Source of the DNA: Streptomyces sp. NBC_00443
GTDB lineage: Bacteria > Actinomycetota > Actinomycetes > Streptomycetales > Streptomycetaceae
DNA length: 64,000 nucleotides
NCBI RefSeq assembly: GCF_036014175.1
Contig: NZ_CP107917.1
Span: forward strand, 8,494,001-8,558,000
Direction: 5' to 3'
Both the position numbers and the translations under genes were made by a program. The stretch's first letter is position 1; every line of letters begins with the position of its first letter. Below are positions 43,505-52,680 of the stretch, in pieces. The notes under the pieces are model-generated. The model searched no databases, was not told the DNA's origin, and was given only the letters and a program-made list of their open reading frames with translations.

Positions 43505-44578
43505 ATGACGTTGAACCGGCTCGGCCTGGTCGTGCACGGCGGACGTCCGGAGGCCGTCGAGGCGGCTCGGGTGGTTCGTGCGTGGTGTGAGGAGCACGCC
43601 GTGCGGTGCACGGACATCGATGTGTGGGGTGAAGGCGGGCGCCGCGGTGCCCGTGCGGAGGTCGAGGCCGCGGGCAATCCCGACCTCGTCGTCACCCTGG
43701 GCGGAGACGGCACCTTCCTGCGCGGCGCCCGGCTCGCCGCGCAGAACGACGCCCTGGTCCTGGGCGTCGATCTCGGTCGGGTCGGCTTTCTGACGGAGGT
43801 GCCGGCCTCCGGGGTGCGTTCTGCGCTGGACGCGGTGCGCGAGGACCGGCTCAGGACGGACACGCGGATGCTGCTTGCCCTGCGCGCCTCCTGCCGCCTC
43901 AAGGTACCGGCGGGTTTGGAGGACTGGGTGCGGTACGGCCGCGGTCCGCTCCTGCCCCCGCCCCCGGTGCGCCCGGACTGCGAGGTCAACGACGAGTGGG
44001 GCATCCCCCTCGACGTGACCGCCCTCAACGACGTCGTGCTGGAGAAGCTGGCCAGGGACCGCCAGGTGTCGGTCGGTGTGTACGTCTCCGGCCGGCTCCT
44101 GGCCGCCTACTCCGCCGACGCGCTGCTGGTGGCCACCCCGACCGGTTCGACCGCCTACAGCTTCGCCGCCGGCGGACCCGTCGTCTCACCGCGGGCGGAG
44201 GCCCTCGTCTTCACACCGGTCGCCCCGCACATGGCGTTCGACCGGTCGATCGTCACGGCCCCCGACGAGCCGGTCGGACTGCGCGTCCTCGAGCGGTCGG
44301 GCCCGGCCGCCGTCAGCATCGACGGGCAGGTGCGGGGCGTCCTTGACCCGGGGGACTGGATCGGCGTGTACGCGGCGCCGCGTCGGCTGCGCGCCGTCCG
44401 GCTCGGTCCGATGGACTTCTACGGCCGACTGCGCGAGCGGATGAACCTGACCGACGCACCGGCCGCCGTCGCCGACGGGAGTCCGGCCCCTCTCTGGTCA
44501 GTGAGCACGCCCCCGCCGGGCGACCTCGCCCATCTGGCGCTGCTGGGGGTTCCGGACGGTCCGGCACCCATTCTGTGA
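43505..44578 (+). CDS. nadK: NAD kinase (polyphosphate/ATP-NAD kinase)
   Basis: A 357-residue protein; the ATG at 43505 follows GGAGGCGGAG. Features: LVVTLGGDGTFLRGARLAAQ (GGDGT), the GVDLGRVGFLTEV segment, DVTALNDVVLEKLARDRQVS and TPTGSTAYSFAAGGPVVSPR (conserved catalytic and NAD-binding region). The reaction is NAD + ATP to NADP. Streptomyces have several NAD kinases; a region of about 25 residues between the GGDGT and NDV domains (ARLKVPAGLEDWVRYG with LLPPPPV) is longer than in the canonical enzyme, and the C-terminal tail is extended. I cannot say whether it is the main or an accessory copy. Confidence 0.92.
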   Translation: MTLNRLGLVVHGGRPEAVEAARVVRAWCEEHAVRCTDIDVWGEGGRRGARAEVEAAGNPDLVVTLGGDGTFLRGARLAAQNDALVLGVDLGRVGFLTEVPASGVRSALDAVREDRLRTDTRMLLALRASCRLKVPAGLEDWVRYGRGPLLPPPPVRPDCEVNDEWGIPLDVTALNDVVLEKLARDRQVSVGVYVSGRLLAAYSADALLVATPTGSTAYSFAAGGPVVSPRAEALVFTPVAPHMAFDRSIVTAPDEPVGLRVLERSGPAAVSIDGQVRGVLDPGDWIGVYAAPRRLRAVRLGPMDFYGRLRERMNLTDAPAAVADGSPAPLWSVSTPPPGDLAHLALLGVPDGPAPIL

Positions 44579-44666
44579 CAGCCGCGTCGACCGGGCCGTC
44601 CTCGTCACCGGCCCGCCCCGTCATCCGCGCCTGAGTCGTCCCCTTGGCCCGCCGAAATACTGACTG

Positions 44667-44696
44667 GCCCCGCGCAGGAAGGCACCTGCACGGGGC
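44667..44696 (+). terminator. 12-bp-arm hairpin between NAD kinase and the secreted protein gene
   Basis: GCCCCGCGCAGG (44667-44678) pairs with CCTGCACGGGGC (44685-44696) with one mismatch, loop AAGGCA. It lies between two convergent genes and can serve both. Confidence 0.7.
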
Positions 44697-44717
44697 GTCG
44701 GCGGGTTGGTGCGGGCG

Positions 44718-45242
44718 TCAGGCGCAGAGCACGCGCGTCTCCGGCGTGAAGACCGGGCCGCCGCTGGCGTTCGTCGCGTCGCTGAACTCGGCGTAGTAGT
44801 ACGAGTAGAAGCCGATGTTGCCGTTGCAGCCCGAGTCGGCGGCGACCTGGAGGGTCAGCGTGACAGTGCGGCTCTGTCCGGGCGGAATGGTGGCGCCGTA
44901 GTTCTGGCCCAGGTTGCTGGGCCCGGTGCCGGCGCAGGGCGCGCTGCCGGCGGCGGTGGCGAGGGTGCAGCCCGTGAAGCTGTACTTCAGGTCGGGGCGC
45001 TGCGTGGTGAGCCACGTCGGCTCGATCGTCTGGTAGACGAACAGGACGTCGTACGTCTTGTTGTTGGTCAGCGTCATCGAGAGTTGCACCGTGCCGCCCG
45101 GTGTCGTGGTGGCGGAGTCGGCAGTGAACGTCAGGGCGGCCGGGGCCGGGTCGGCGCTCGCGCTGGGGGCCAGACCGAACACGGCGAGCAGGAGACCGAG
45201 GACGGCGGAGAGACCCAGGCGTCTCATACGTGGTGATCGCAT
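44718..45242 (-). CDS. Secreted hypothetical protein (Ig-like, 174 residues)
   Basis: A signal peptide (LGLSAVLGLLLAVFGLAPSASA) is cleaved near residue 31. The mature part is about 140 residues of beta strands: TFTADSATTTPGGTVQLSMT, LTNNKTYDVLFVYQTIEP and ATIPPGQSRTVTLTLQVA. Four cysteines (GCTLATAAGSAPC; DSGCNGN; VLCA) probably form two disulfides. The strand pattern with PGGTVQLSMT..N resembles an immunoglobulin-like fold used in surface or secreted proteins. I do not recognise a named family. Monocistronic. Confidence 0.75.
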   Translation of the reverse strand: MRSPRMRRLGLSAVLGLLLAVFGLAPSASADPAPAALTFTADSATTTPGGTVQLSMTLTNNKTYDVLFVYQTIEPTWLTTQRPDLKYSFTGCTLATAAGSAPCAGTGPSNLGQNYGATIPPGQSRTVTLTLQVAADSGCNGNIGFYSYYYAEFSDATNASGGPVFTPETRVLCA

Positions 45243-45553
45243 GGCCCGGGAGGCTAGGCATCCGGCCCACAGGTCGTCTGCCCCTCGAAGGGCGCTCCGG
45301 TCATCGACAGGCCGAATGTGTGCCTTGTGTAATGGGCATGCGGCGGCTGCGTGAAGCCCCTGCTGGGGGTGGATATGTGCACGGCAAGAGGCGGGACGGG
45401 TCGCCTGCGGGGTGCGGCGAAGTGCCTGTCGCCCCCGAGGTGCGTGATGCCGATATTGGCGTGATTCCGGATGTGCGGTGTGTCGTGACGTGTCGCCCGG
45501 TGTGGAGGTTCTCGGGCATTCGTCGATTTCCGGCCTCGGCGGACACTGACGGT
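45243..45553. other. Intergenic region between divergent genes
   Basis: About 310 bases without a gene; it must contain promoters for the secreted protein and the nucleotidyltransferase. I saw no clear operator or hairpin. Confidence 0.4.
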
Positions 45554-46360
45554 ATGACCCGGACTCTCGTGGACCCGTACTCCGTCCCGGACGAACTGCG
45601 TCCCTACCTCCAGGAGGTCGTCCACCACACGCACGCCTTGTGCGGATCTCACCTGGTGAGCGTCATCGCCGTCGGATCCGTCGCGCTCGGCGACTACCGG
45701 CACGGACGCAGCGACGTCGACGTGACGGTGGTCGTGGACAAGGCCGTCCCCGGTCCGGCCGTCCCCGAACTTGCCGCCGCACTCGCCCACCCGGCCCTGC
45801 CCTGCCCCGCGGCTGGGCTGGAGCTCGTGGTCTACGAGCGGGACTTCGCGGCCCGGCCTTCCCGCGAGGCGGGCTACCTGCTGGACATCAACACCGGACC
45901 CCTCCTGCCCGAACGGGCCGACTTCGACCCGTCGCAGGCGCCGGCGTTCTGGTACGTCATCGACCGTTCCGTCGCCCACCAGGCCGGGCGCGTGCTGTAC
46001 GGCAGGCCGGCGCGGGAGGTGATCGCCGAGCCCGCACGCGCCGACGTGCTCACCGCGCTCCGTGCCTCGGTCCGTGAGCACAGCACCGGCGAAGGGCATC
46101 TCACGGACAACCGGGTCCTCAACGGCTGCCGCTCCGTGCAGTTCTGCCGTTCGGGCCGCTGGCAGGCGAAGCGCCGGGCGGCGGAGGCGGTCGCGGCAGC
46201 CGAGGAACGTTTCCGGCCGCTGTTGCAGGCCGCACTGCACAGCTACGAACGCCCCTCCCGCACTGCAGCGACCGCACTGCCCACCACCGAGGTACAGGCC
46301 TTCTTGGCCTGGGTGGGCGAACGCGTCGAGGAGTCGGCCGATGCGGACCGGAGGGGGTAG
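45554..46360 (+). CDS. Aminoglycoside-nucleotidyltransferase-like protein
   Basis: The ATG at 45554 gives 268 residues. The N-terminal domain is a polymerase-beta-type nucleotidyltransferase: AVGSVALGDYRHGRSDVDVTVVV, with the catalytic GS and DxD (SDVDV) residues. The C-terminal half (LTDNRVLNGCRSVQFCRSGR, then WQAKRRAAEAVAAAEERFRP) matches the DUF4111 helical domain of ANT(3'')-like adenylyltransferases. Such enzymes adenylylate aminoglycosides or, in non-resistance relatives, unknown alcohols. Whether it gives resistance to streptomycin or spectinomycin is not decidable from sequence; the context is not a biosynthetic cluster. Confidence 0.85.
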   Translation: MTRTLVDPYSVPDELRPYLQEVVHHTHALCGSHLVSVIAVGSVALGDYRHGRSDVDVTVVVDKAVPGPAVPELAAALAHPALPCPAAGLELVVYERDFAARPSREAGYLLDINTGPLLPERADFDPSQAPAFWYVIDRSVAHQAGRVLYGRPAREVIAEPARADVLTALRASVREHSTGEGHLTDNRVLNGCRSVQFCRSGRWQAKRRAAEAVAAAEERFRPLLQAALHSYERPSRTAATALPTTEVQAFLAWVGERVEESADADRRG

Positions 46361-46399
46361 TGCCGAGGGCGGACCCGGCGCCGGCCCGGCGGGCCGGCC

Positions 46400-47041
46400 T
46401 CACGGCAGCAAACGCTGTTCCTTCGCGACCGCCACCGCGCCTGCCCGGGTGTCGACGCCGAGCTTGTCGTAGATGCGGCGCAGGTGGGTCTTGACGGTGG
46501 CCTCGCTGATGAACAGGGCGCGGGCGATGTCGCGGTTGCCGCTGCCGCGGGCGAGCTGGGTGAGGATGTCACGTTCGCGGTCGGTGAGGGTGGGGCGGGG
46601 CCGGCGGAGGTTGGCCATGACGCGGCCCGCGACCGGTGCGGACAGGGCGGGGCGGCCCTGGGCGGCGGCGTGGATCGCGGCGAAGAGTTCGTCGGGACGC
46701 TCGGCCTTGAGCAGATAGCCGGTGGCGCCCGCCTCGATGGCGCGGGTGATGTCGGCGTCGGTGTCGTAAGTGGTCAGGACCAGGACGTGGAGGGAGGCGC
46801 CGGGCGTCGAGGTCAGGCGGCGGGTGGTCTCCACGCCGTCGATCCCCTCGCCCAGTTGCAGATCCATCAGCACCACGTCCGGCACGAGTTTCGCGGCCAG
46901 TGCGAGCGCCTCCTCGCCGGTTCCGGCCTCCCCGGCGACCTCGATGTCCGGGGCGCTGTCGAGGAGCGCGAGCAGTCCGGCCCGTACGAGGGCGTGGTCG
47001 TCGCAGACCAGGATGCGTACGGCAGCCCGGTCGGGGGTCAT
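46400..47041 (-). CDS. senR: NarL/LuxR-family response regulator, SenR-like
   Basis: A 213-residue regulator. The receiver domain has DDHALVRAG at the start, phosphoacceptor Asp about 60 (VVLMDLQLGEG) and a conserved Lys in GYLLKAERPDELF. The LuxR HTH (about 150-210) reads LTDRERDILTQLARGSGNRD, then IARALFISEATVKTHLRRIY and KLGVDTRAGAVAVAKEQRLL. It overlaps the sensor kinase gene by four bases. With the adjacent kinase and the divergent HbpS-like gene it matches the HbpS-SenS-SenR redox-sensing module of Streptomyces reticuli and S. coelicolor, in which SenR activates catalase-peroxidase and heme-related genes. Confidence 0.87.
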   Translation of the reverse strand: MTPDRAAVRILVCDDHALVRAGLLALLDSAPDIEVAGEAGTGEEALALAAKLVPDVVLMDLQLGEGIDGVETTRRLTSTPGASLHVLVLTTYDTDADITRAIEAGATGYLLKAERPDELFAAIHAAAQGRPALSAPVAGRVMANLRRPRPTLTDRERDILTQLARGSGNRDIARALFISEATVKTHLRRIYDKLGVDTRAGAVAVAKEQRLLP

Positions 47042-48239
47042 CGGGGCGCCTCCAGGGGAACGGCCGCGGACAGGACGGTGCCCTCGCCGGGCGCGGAGTC
47101 GACGGTCAGGGTCCCGCCGAGCGCGCGCAGCCGGGCCCGCATGGCGGGCAGGCCGTGGCCGCGTCCGTCGGCGGGGAGTCGGACTGGGCGGCCGGGTCGA
47201 AGCCGTGGCCGTCGTCGGAGACGTCCAGGACCACCTCGTCGTCGAGGAGGGTCAGGGTGAGGTCGGCGCTGCCGGCCGAGGCGTGCTCGCGGACGTTGGC
47301 CAGGGCGCCCTGGGCGATGCGCAGCAGGGCGGACTGGACCCGGTCGGGCAGCTGAAGGAGGCGCTCGGCACCGTCGATGTGCACGCGTACGGTGAGGCCG
47401 GCCCCGGATTCCCGCCCGGCCAGGGTGCGCAGGGCCTGATCGAGGCCGCCTCCGGCGAGGTCGGCGGGCGCCAGGTCGTGCACGAAGCGCCGGGCCTCGG
47501 CGAGGTTGTGCGCGGCGACGGACGCGGCGGTGCGCACATGGGCGCGGGCCTTGTCCGGCTCGGTGTCCCACACCCGGTCCGCCGCCTGCAACAGCATCTG
47601 CTGGCTGGACAGACCCTGGGCGAGCGTGTCGTGGATCTCCATGGAGAGCCGCTGGCGCTCGGCGAGAGTGCCCTCGCGGCGTTCGGAGGCGGCGAGTTCG
47701 TGGCGGGTGCGGATCAGGTCGTCGATGAGGACGCGCTGGCGTGCGGTGTGCCGTTCCATCTGGAGGAAGACTGCGGTCGCGAGGGCTGCGACGGCGGGCG
47801 GCGCGAGGACCAGGTTCGGGTCGAAGCGGCCCGACAGCTGCACCTGCGCGGCGACGACGAACACCGTCAGGACCGCGACGAGAACCAGCGCCGCGCGAGC
47901 CGGAAGCGTGCGCAGACCGGTGTAGAAGAGCGGCACCGCACACCAGGCGAAGCTGGGCGCCAGCACGACCAGGACCATCCACACCACGACGACCAGCGCC
48001 AGCCACGCCGAGTGCCGCCGCGTGGGCCTGGGGCGCGTGTCGCCGGTCCTCGGCCCCAGCAGATGCAGGAAGGCGAGCACGACGCACAGCGCGATGATCC
48101 AGGGCGTACGCGGTTCGCCGGGATGACGCAGCACGAACCGGGCCAGCGCTCCGCCGAGCAGCAGGAAGAACGCCGCGTGCATCACGACGCCGAGCCACCG
48201 GGTGTCCACGGTGCTCGGTTCGTACGACCGGTTCGGCAT
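47038..48239 (-). pseudogene. senS: SenS-like sensor histidine kinase with single-base frameshift
   Basis: The ATG at 48239 follows AAAGGAGG. The first part encodes about five membrane helices (near residues 18-160), then a HisKA_3 dimerisation domain with phosphoacceptor His in RLSMEIHDTLAQGLSSQQML and the HATPase_c N-box region ANVREHASAGSADL, then DVSDDGHGFDP. The frame is lost near 47169; another frame then gives GRGHGLPAMRARLRALGG and the end at 47038. Restoring one G (CCG GAC) rejoins the parts into a 400-residue kinase. Five helices and a HisKA_3 domain are the layout of SenS, which autophosphorylates in response to HbpS. Real mutation or base-calling error. Confidence 0.83.
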
Positions 48240-48474
48240 CCGGGGGCCGCCTCCTTTCCTGCTCGCGCCCGCTGAACTGGGCAAACACCTCCATTGTGAC
48301 CCGGTGCCGGGGCCCGGCAGGTCAACCGATCGGATGACCCCGGTGTCGCCCGTCGCGCTGCCCCGGGGGAGCTGGAACGTCGACGGTCCGGGCCCTGTTT
48401 CGGGCCGAGGGTGGAGAGCGGACGAAGCGGGGCGGCAACCGGGCCGCCCGCCCACCGAAGGAGTGGACCGACCC

Positions 48475-49043
48475 ATGAACCCCGTGCACAAGAAGTTCTC
48501 CCGCCGCGCTCGCGTCGCCACCGGCGGTGCCGTCCTCGCCGTCGTCGCCCTGGCGGGCTTCGGTGCCGTGTCCGCCAACGCCTCGGCGCCTGCCGCGACC
48601 CCCGCGACGGCCACCTCGGCCAACGCGCCTGCCAGGGCCACCACCACCTCCACCCACCTGACGATCGACGCCGCCACCAAGGCGGCGCAGGCCGCGCTCG
48701 ACGCCGCCGAGAAGGAGAACCAGCGCGTCACGGTCGCCGTCGTCGACCGCAACGGCAACACCATCTCACCCTGCGCGGCGACGGGGCCGGCCCGCAGTCC
48801 TACGAGTCCGCCGAGCGCAAGGCGTACACCGCGGTCTCCTGGAACGCCCCCACCTCCCACCTCGCCGAGCGCCTGGAGCAGGCCCCGAACCTGAAGGACA
48901 TCCCCGGCACCCTGTTCCTCGCGGGCGGCGTCCCCGTCACCGCGGGCAACGCGCCGATCGCCGGTATCGGCGTCGCGGGCGCTCCGTCCGGCGCGCTGGA
49001 CGAGAAGTTCGCGCAGGCGGGGGCCAACTCGGTGGGCCGCTGA
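48475..49043 (+). pseudogene. hbpS: HbpS-like secreted heme-sensing protein with single-base frameshift
   Basis: ATG 48475 encodes a basic N-terminus and a signal peptide (GGAVLAVVALAGFGAVSANA). Then follow ATATSANAPARATTTSTHLT and TIDAATKAAQAALDAAEKEN, the entry to a GlcG/HbpS (heme-degrading, PF03928) domain. The frame is lost just after VDRNGNTI at 48765; in the other frame it continues as TLRGDGAGPQSYESAERKAY, FLAGGVPVTAGNAPIAGIGV and GAPSGALDEKFAQAG. Restoring one G (ATC GTC) gives a 189-residue protein of normal length. In Streptomyces, HbpS binds heme outside the cell and controls the SenS kinase. It is divergent from the SenS/SenR-like pair by 235 bases. Confidence 0.82.
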
Positions 49044-49062
49044 CATCCGGACCGCTTCACGT

Positions 49063-49659
49063 TCACGTGCCGCTGTCGAGCACTCCGGCAGTGAACTTCG
49101 CCAGCTGTTCGCGCAGTTCCTCGCTTGGCACCGCCTTGCTCCCGGCCAGGTATTCGACGAGGTCGGCCCGGGTGGCGGCGAGCAGCGCGTGGGCGGTGAA
49201 GTCGCTGCCGGACAGGCCCGGGACGCGGTCCAGGAGGTCGCGGAGCAGAGCATGCCAGCGCTCGTAGTGGTCCGTGCCGTAGGGGCTGTCCGAGCCGGAT
49301 GTCTCCAAGGCCAGTGCGAGATGCCGGTTGTCGAGCTTGAAGCACAGGACGGCGTCGAGCAGGGCCGGTACGCGCTGGAGCGGCGGTGTGGACGGGCCCA
49401 GCGGCGGAGGACCCTCTTCCACGGCGACCCTCAGGGGTTCGAGCCGCGCGGTCACCAGCGCGTGGATCAGGCCTGTGCGGTCGCCGAAGGCGCGGAAGAG
49501 GGTCCCCTTGCCGACGCCGGCCGCTGCCGCGATGTCGGCCATGGTGACCTCGTCGGGGCTCCGGCATTCGGCGAACAGGGTGTCGGCGGCCGCGAAGGCG
49601 GCTGCCCGGTTGCGGGCCGCGTCCTTGCGGGGCTTGCGTTCGGCCATGGGGGTCGGCAT
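49063..49659 (-). CDS. TetR-family repressor of the SnoaL/NmrA operon
   Basis: The ATG at 49659 has GGAGGAG just upstream. A 198-residue protein with HTH segment RNRAAAFAAADTLFAECRSP, then TMADIAAAAGVGKGTLFRAF, typical of TetR (GVGKGTLFRAFGDRTGLI). The ligand domain ends AALAATRADLVEYL-like. Divergent from the SnoaL-like gene; the intergenic region carries two nearly identical 22-bp palindromic elements, so repression of both directions is expected. Confidence 0.92.
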   Translation of the reverse strand: MPTPMAERKPRKDAARNRAAAFAAADTLFAECRSPDEVTMADIAAAAGVGKGTLFRAFGDRTGLIHALVTARLEPLRVAVEEGPPPLGPSTPPLQRVPALLDAVLCFKLDNRHLALALETSGSDSPYGTDHYERWHALLRDLLDRVPGLSGSDFTAHALLAATRADLVEYLAGSKAVPSEELREQLAKFTAGVLDSGT

Positions 49660-49683
49660 GGGGCTCCTCCGTTGCTCCTCCGC

Positions 49684-49712
49684 TTGCAAAGCGGACCGGC
49701 GGTCCGTATCGT
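49684..49712 (+). promoter_or_regulatory. Putative promoter of the SnoaL/NmrA operon
   Basis: TTGCAA (49684-49689) and TATCGT (49707-49712) are separated by 17 bases. The spacer carries the first TetR operator copy, consistent with repression by occlusion. Confidence 0.5.
49691..49712. promoter_or_regulatory. TetR operator, copy 1
   Basis: GCGGACCGGCGGTCCGTATCGT style element: the palindrome CGGACCGGCGGTCCG is at 49692-49706. It matches copy 2 at 20 of 22 positions. Confidence 0.8.
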
Positions 49713-49723
49713 TCCCGGAAGAA

Positions 49724-49745
49724 GCGGACCGCTGGTCCGTATCGT
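49724..49745. promoter_or_regulatory. TetR operator, copy 2
   Basis: The palindrome CGGACCGCTGGTCCG is at 49725-49739 followed by TATCGT. The copies are 33 bases apart (start to start), about three helical turns, so both dimers would face the same side of the DNA. Confidence 0.8.
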
Positions 49746-49761
49746 ACGGGAGGACACGCCC

Positions 49762-50190
49762 ATGCCCGCAACCCCCTCACCGGCAGATCTGTACCGCCAC
49801 AGCCTGCGGCTGCTGCTGGACAAGGACATCCCCGCCTGGGTCGGCCTGTGGGCCGACGACGGCTTCATGGAGTTCCCCTTCGCGCCCCAGGGCTGGCCCG
49901 AGCGGCTGGAGGGCCGGGAGGCCATCGCCGCCTACATGCGCGACTACCCGGACCACATCGACCTGCACGACATACCTGACCTGCGAATTCACGAGACGAC
50001 CGACGCCGGGACCATCGTGGTCGAGATGCGCGGGGTGGGCCGTTTGGTCGAGACCGGAAGTCCCTTCGACATGACCTACATCGCCGTCGTGACCGTCCAG
50101 GACGGGCACTTCACCTCCTACCGCGACTACTGGAACCCCCTCTCGGTCCAGGCACCCGGCGTCGACTTCACCGGGAGCAGCGCCCGATGA
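49762..50190 (+). CDS. SnoaL-like (NTF2-fold) protein
   Basis: A 142-residue protein; ATG 49762 follows GGGAGGA. The NTF2/SnoaL cone fold appears as SPADLYRHSLRLLLDKDIPA, WVGLWADDGFMEFPFAPQGW, the GREAIAAYMRDYP segment and DLRIHETTDAGTIVVEMRGV. Typical members are small isomerases, polyketide cyclases or ligand-binding proteins. Its stop overlaps the next gene (ATGA). Its role as partner of the NmrA-type reductase is inferred. Confidence 0.9.
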   Translation: MPATPSPADLYRHSLRLLLDKDIPAWVGLWADDGFMEFPFAPQGWPERLEGREAIAAYMRDYPDHIDLHDIPDLRIHETTDAGTIVVEMRGVGRLVETGSPFDMTYIAVVTVQDGHFTSYRDYWNPLSVQAPGVDFTGSSAR

Positions 50191-51068
50191 CCGCCACCCG
50201 CACCACCCTGCTCATCGGCGCCACCGGCACCACGGGCAGCCGTACCGCCGCACAGCTGATCGCCGCCGGCCACCGCGTCAAGGCCGCGAGCCGTCGAGCC
50301 ACCTCGCTGCCGGGCACGGAAGCGGTCCGCTTCGACTGGTACGACCCCGCCACCTTCGGCGACGCCCTCACGGGGGCCGACAGCGTCTACCTCGTGCCGC
50401 CGGTCGGCGATCCGGACCCGGCCGCGGTCATGCTGCCCTTCCTCCTTCAGGCCCGCGCCTCCGGTGTGGGGCGTGCCGTACTGCTGAGCTCCTCGGCCAT
50501 CCCCGAAGGCGGCCCGGCGGTGGGCGAGGTGCACCAGGCCCTGCCCGGCCTGTTCGACGAGTGGGCAGTGCTGCGGCCCTCGTGGTTCATGCAGAACTTC
50601 ACCGGCACGCACGCCCACGCCGACAGCATCCGCGAGCACGGCGTCATCCGCACCGCCGCCGGGAGCGGCCGGGTCGGCTTCGTCGACGCCGACGACATCG
50701 CCGCCGTCGCCGTACGTGCCCTGACCGACGACCGCGCCCCCGACACGGACCTGATCCTGACCGGGCCGGAGGCACTCAGCCACGACGACATCGCCGCGAT
50801 CGTCACCCAGGTAACCGGCCGCCCCGTCACCCACGACCGCCTGACCTACGACGACATGCGTGACCGCCTTGCCGCGGTGATCCCGCTGGAGTTCGCCACG
50901 ATGCTGGCCGAGATGGACCGCGCCATCGCCGGGGGAGCGGAGGACCGGACCACCGACACCGTCCTGTGCCTGACCGGCCGCCTGCCGAACGGCTTCCGGG
51001 CGGTTGCGGAACGGGAGCCGGTACCGACGCCACCTCGGACGGTGCCGGTGGCAGGGCCGGCCCGGTAG
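50187..51068 (+). CDS. NmrA-family NAD(P)-binding oxidoreductase
   Basis: A 293-residue extended SDR of the NmrA/ergot-alkaloid reductase-like group. Features: LLIGATGTTGSRTAAQLIAA (GxxGxxG NAD(P) motif), FDWYDPATFGDALTGADSVY, VLLSSSAIPEGGPAVGE, WFMQNFTGTHAHADSIREHG and FVDADDIAAVAVRALTDD. It lacks the canonical Tyr-Lys pair and may be a sensor or a reductase of a small electrophile. Co-expressed with the SnoaL-like gene under TetR control, a common detoxification arrangement. Confidence 0.92.
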   Translation: MTATRTTLLIGATGTTGSRTAAQLIAAGHRVKAASRRATSLPGTEAVRFDWYDPATFGDALTGADSVYLVPPVGDPDPAAVMLPFLLQARASGVGRAVLLSSSAIPEGGPAVGEVHQALPGLFDEWAVLRPSWFMQNFTGTHAHADSIREHGVIRTAAGSGRVGFVDADDIAAVAVRALTDDRAPDTDLILTGPEALSHDDIAAIVTQVTGRPVTHDRLTYDDMRDRLAAVIPLEFATMLAEMDRAIAGGAEDRTTDTVLCLTGRLPNGFRAVAEREPVPTPPRTVPVAGPAR

Positions 51069-51228
51069 GGAGCGTCGCTTCAGCCGCGGGGACGAAGCCG
51101 ATGACCTGCCTGTCGGTCTCGACGTTGGGCGCCGCTGATGCTGCCGACGCGGAGGGCGGGAGGGTCAGGCCCCCGAACCGCCCGTCACGCCGGTACGACC
51201 ACCGGCCCCGCGGGTAAGGATGACCCTC

Positions 51229-52662
51229 ATGGCGAGCATCGTCGTACTGGGGGCCGCGCTCGGCGGCCTGCAGACCGCTCTGCTGTTGGCCGCGGACGGC
51301 CATTAGGTGACCGTGCTGGAACGCGACCCGCATCCCCCGCCGCCGGATCCGGACGTGGCCTGGGCGCAGTGGGATCGCCCCGGTGTCCCGCAGTTGCGCC
51401 TCACCCACCTCCCGCTCGCCCGTTGGCTCCAACTGGCCGAGGCGCACCTGCCGGACCTGGTCCGGCAGATGACGGCGGCCGGGGCCGTCCGCATGAACGC
51501 GCTGGCACCCGAACCGGGCCTGGGCGGTGGCCTGTTGGCCGCCGACGCGCGCTTCGACACGCTGGCCGCCCGGCGGTGTCTGCTCAAGTACGTCGCCACG
51601 CGCGCGGCCGAGGCCGCCGGTGTCCGCATCGAGCGGGGCGTCGCGTGCCGGGGCCTGCGGAGCGGGCCGGGTGGCGGACACGGCGTCGGCCGTTCCGCGT
51701 CCCACCCCCGCGTACCGCATGTCACCGGGGTGGAGACCAGCACGGGGCCACGGGCCGCCGATCTCGTCGTGGACTGCACGGGGCGCCGTTCGCCGCTGCC
51801 CTCCTGGCTGCGCGACGTCGGCGTACCGGGTCCGGTCGAGAAAGTGGGGCGGCGCGGATTCACGTATTACTGCCGCTACTTCCGGTCGGCCGACGGCGCC
51901 CTGCCCGCGAGTACGTTCCCCCTGATCGCGGAGCACGGTTCCCTCGGCCTGCTCCGCATCCCGGCCGACCACGGCACCTATTCGCTCGGCCTCATCAGCC
52001 GCAGCGACGACCACGAACTGCGTCGGCTGCTGCGCCACGAAGGTGCCTGGCCGGCCGCCGTCCGGCTGTTCCCCGGCGCGGACGCCTGGCTGGCGGGCGG
52101 GTCCCTCACCGACGGGGTCCGGATCATGGCCGGACTCACGGACCGCAAGCGGACCCTGTACGACGCCGAAGTCCCCCTGGTCACCGGGCTGGTGGCCGTC
52201 GGCGACGCGTGGGCGGTCACCGTGCCGAGCATCGGCCGAGGACTGACGATGAGTCTGCAGCACAGTCTGATGCTGCGTGACGTCCTCCGGCAGAACGGCA
52301 CCGGTGACCCGGTCGGCCTCGTCACCGCCTTCGGCCGAGCGACGCGCGAGGGTCTGGAACCGGTGTACCGGCAGAGCACCTCCTACACCCGTCACCGCCT
52401 GGCCGAGATGGACGCACACGCGGCCGGCCACCGCTACCGGCACCCCGACTGGGACCGGGCGAGGGCACTGACACTGCTCGCCGGCCACGACCCCGAGGCG
52501 CTGCGGGCGGAGCGGGCCTGCGCCCATCTCCTGCCCGGTGCGGGGGCGGAGATGAGCGCTCCGGCCCTGGTGGAGGCGGTGACGCGGACCATGGCGGAGG
52601 CCGAGCAGCGTATGCCGCCGGGCCCCTCGCGGTCGGAGGTCCTCGACGCCATCAGCTTCTAG
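51229..52662 (+). pseudogene. FAD-dependent oxidoreductase with a premature TAG at codon 26
   Basis: ATG 51229 reads MASIVVLGAALGGLQTALLL, an FAD-binding Rossmann start, then AADGH and the stop codon TAG at 51304-51306, where the usual family residue is Glu (GHEVTVLERD). Immediately after, in the same frame, VTVLERD continues and the protein is open to 52662. Restored length is 477 residues. Later features are the FAD-binding SGLVAVGDAWAVTVPSIGRG-like segment and a GLTMSLQHSLMLRDVL helix. Homologues are FAD monooxygenase- or halogenase-like flavoproteins. One substitution (GAG to TAG) separates it from an intact gene, so decay is recent or the stop is read through; initiation downstream at 51307 would delete the flavin-binding loop. 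Confidence 0.85.
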
Positions 52663-52680
52663 CTCCCAGGGGCCCAACCC

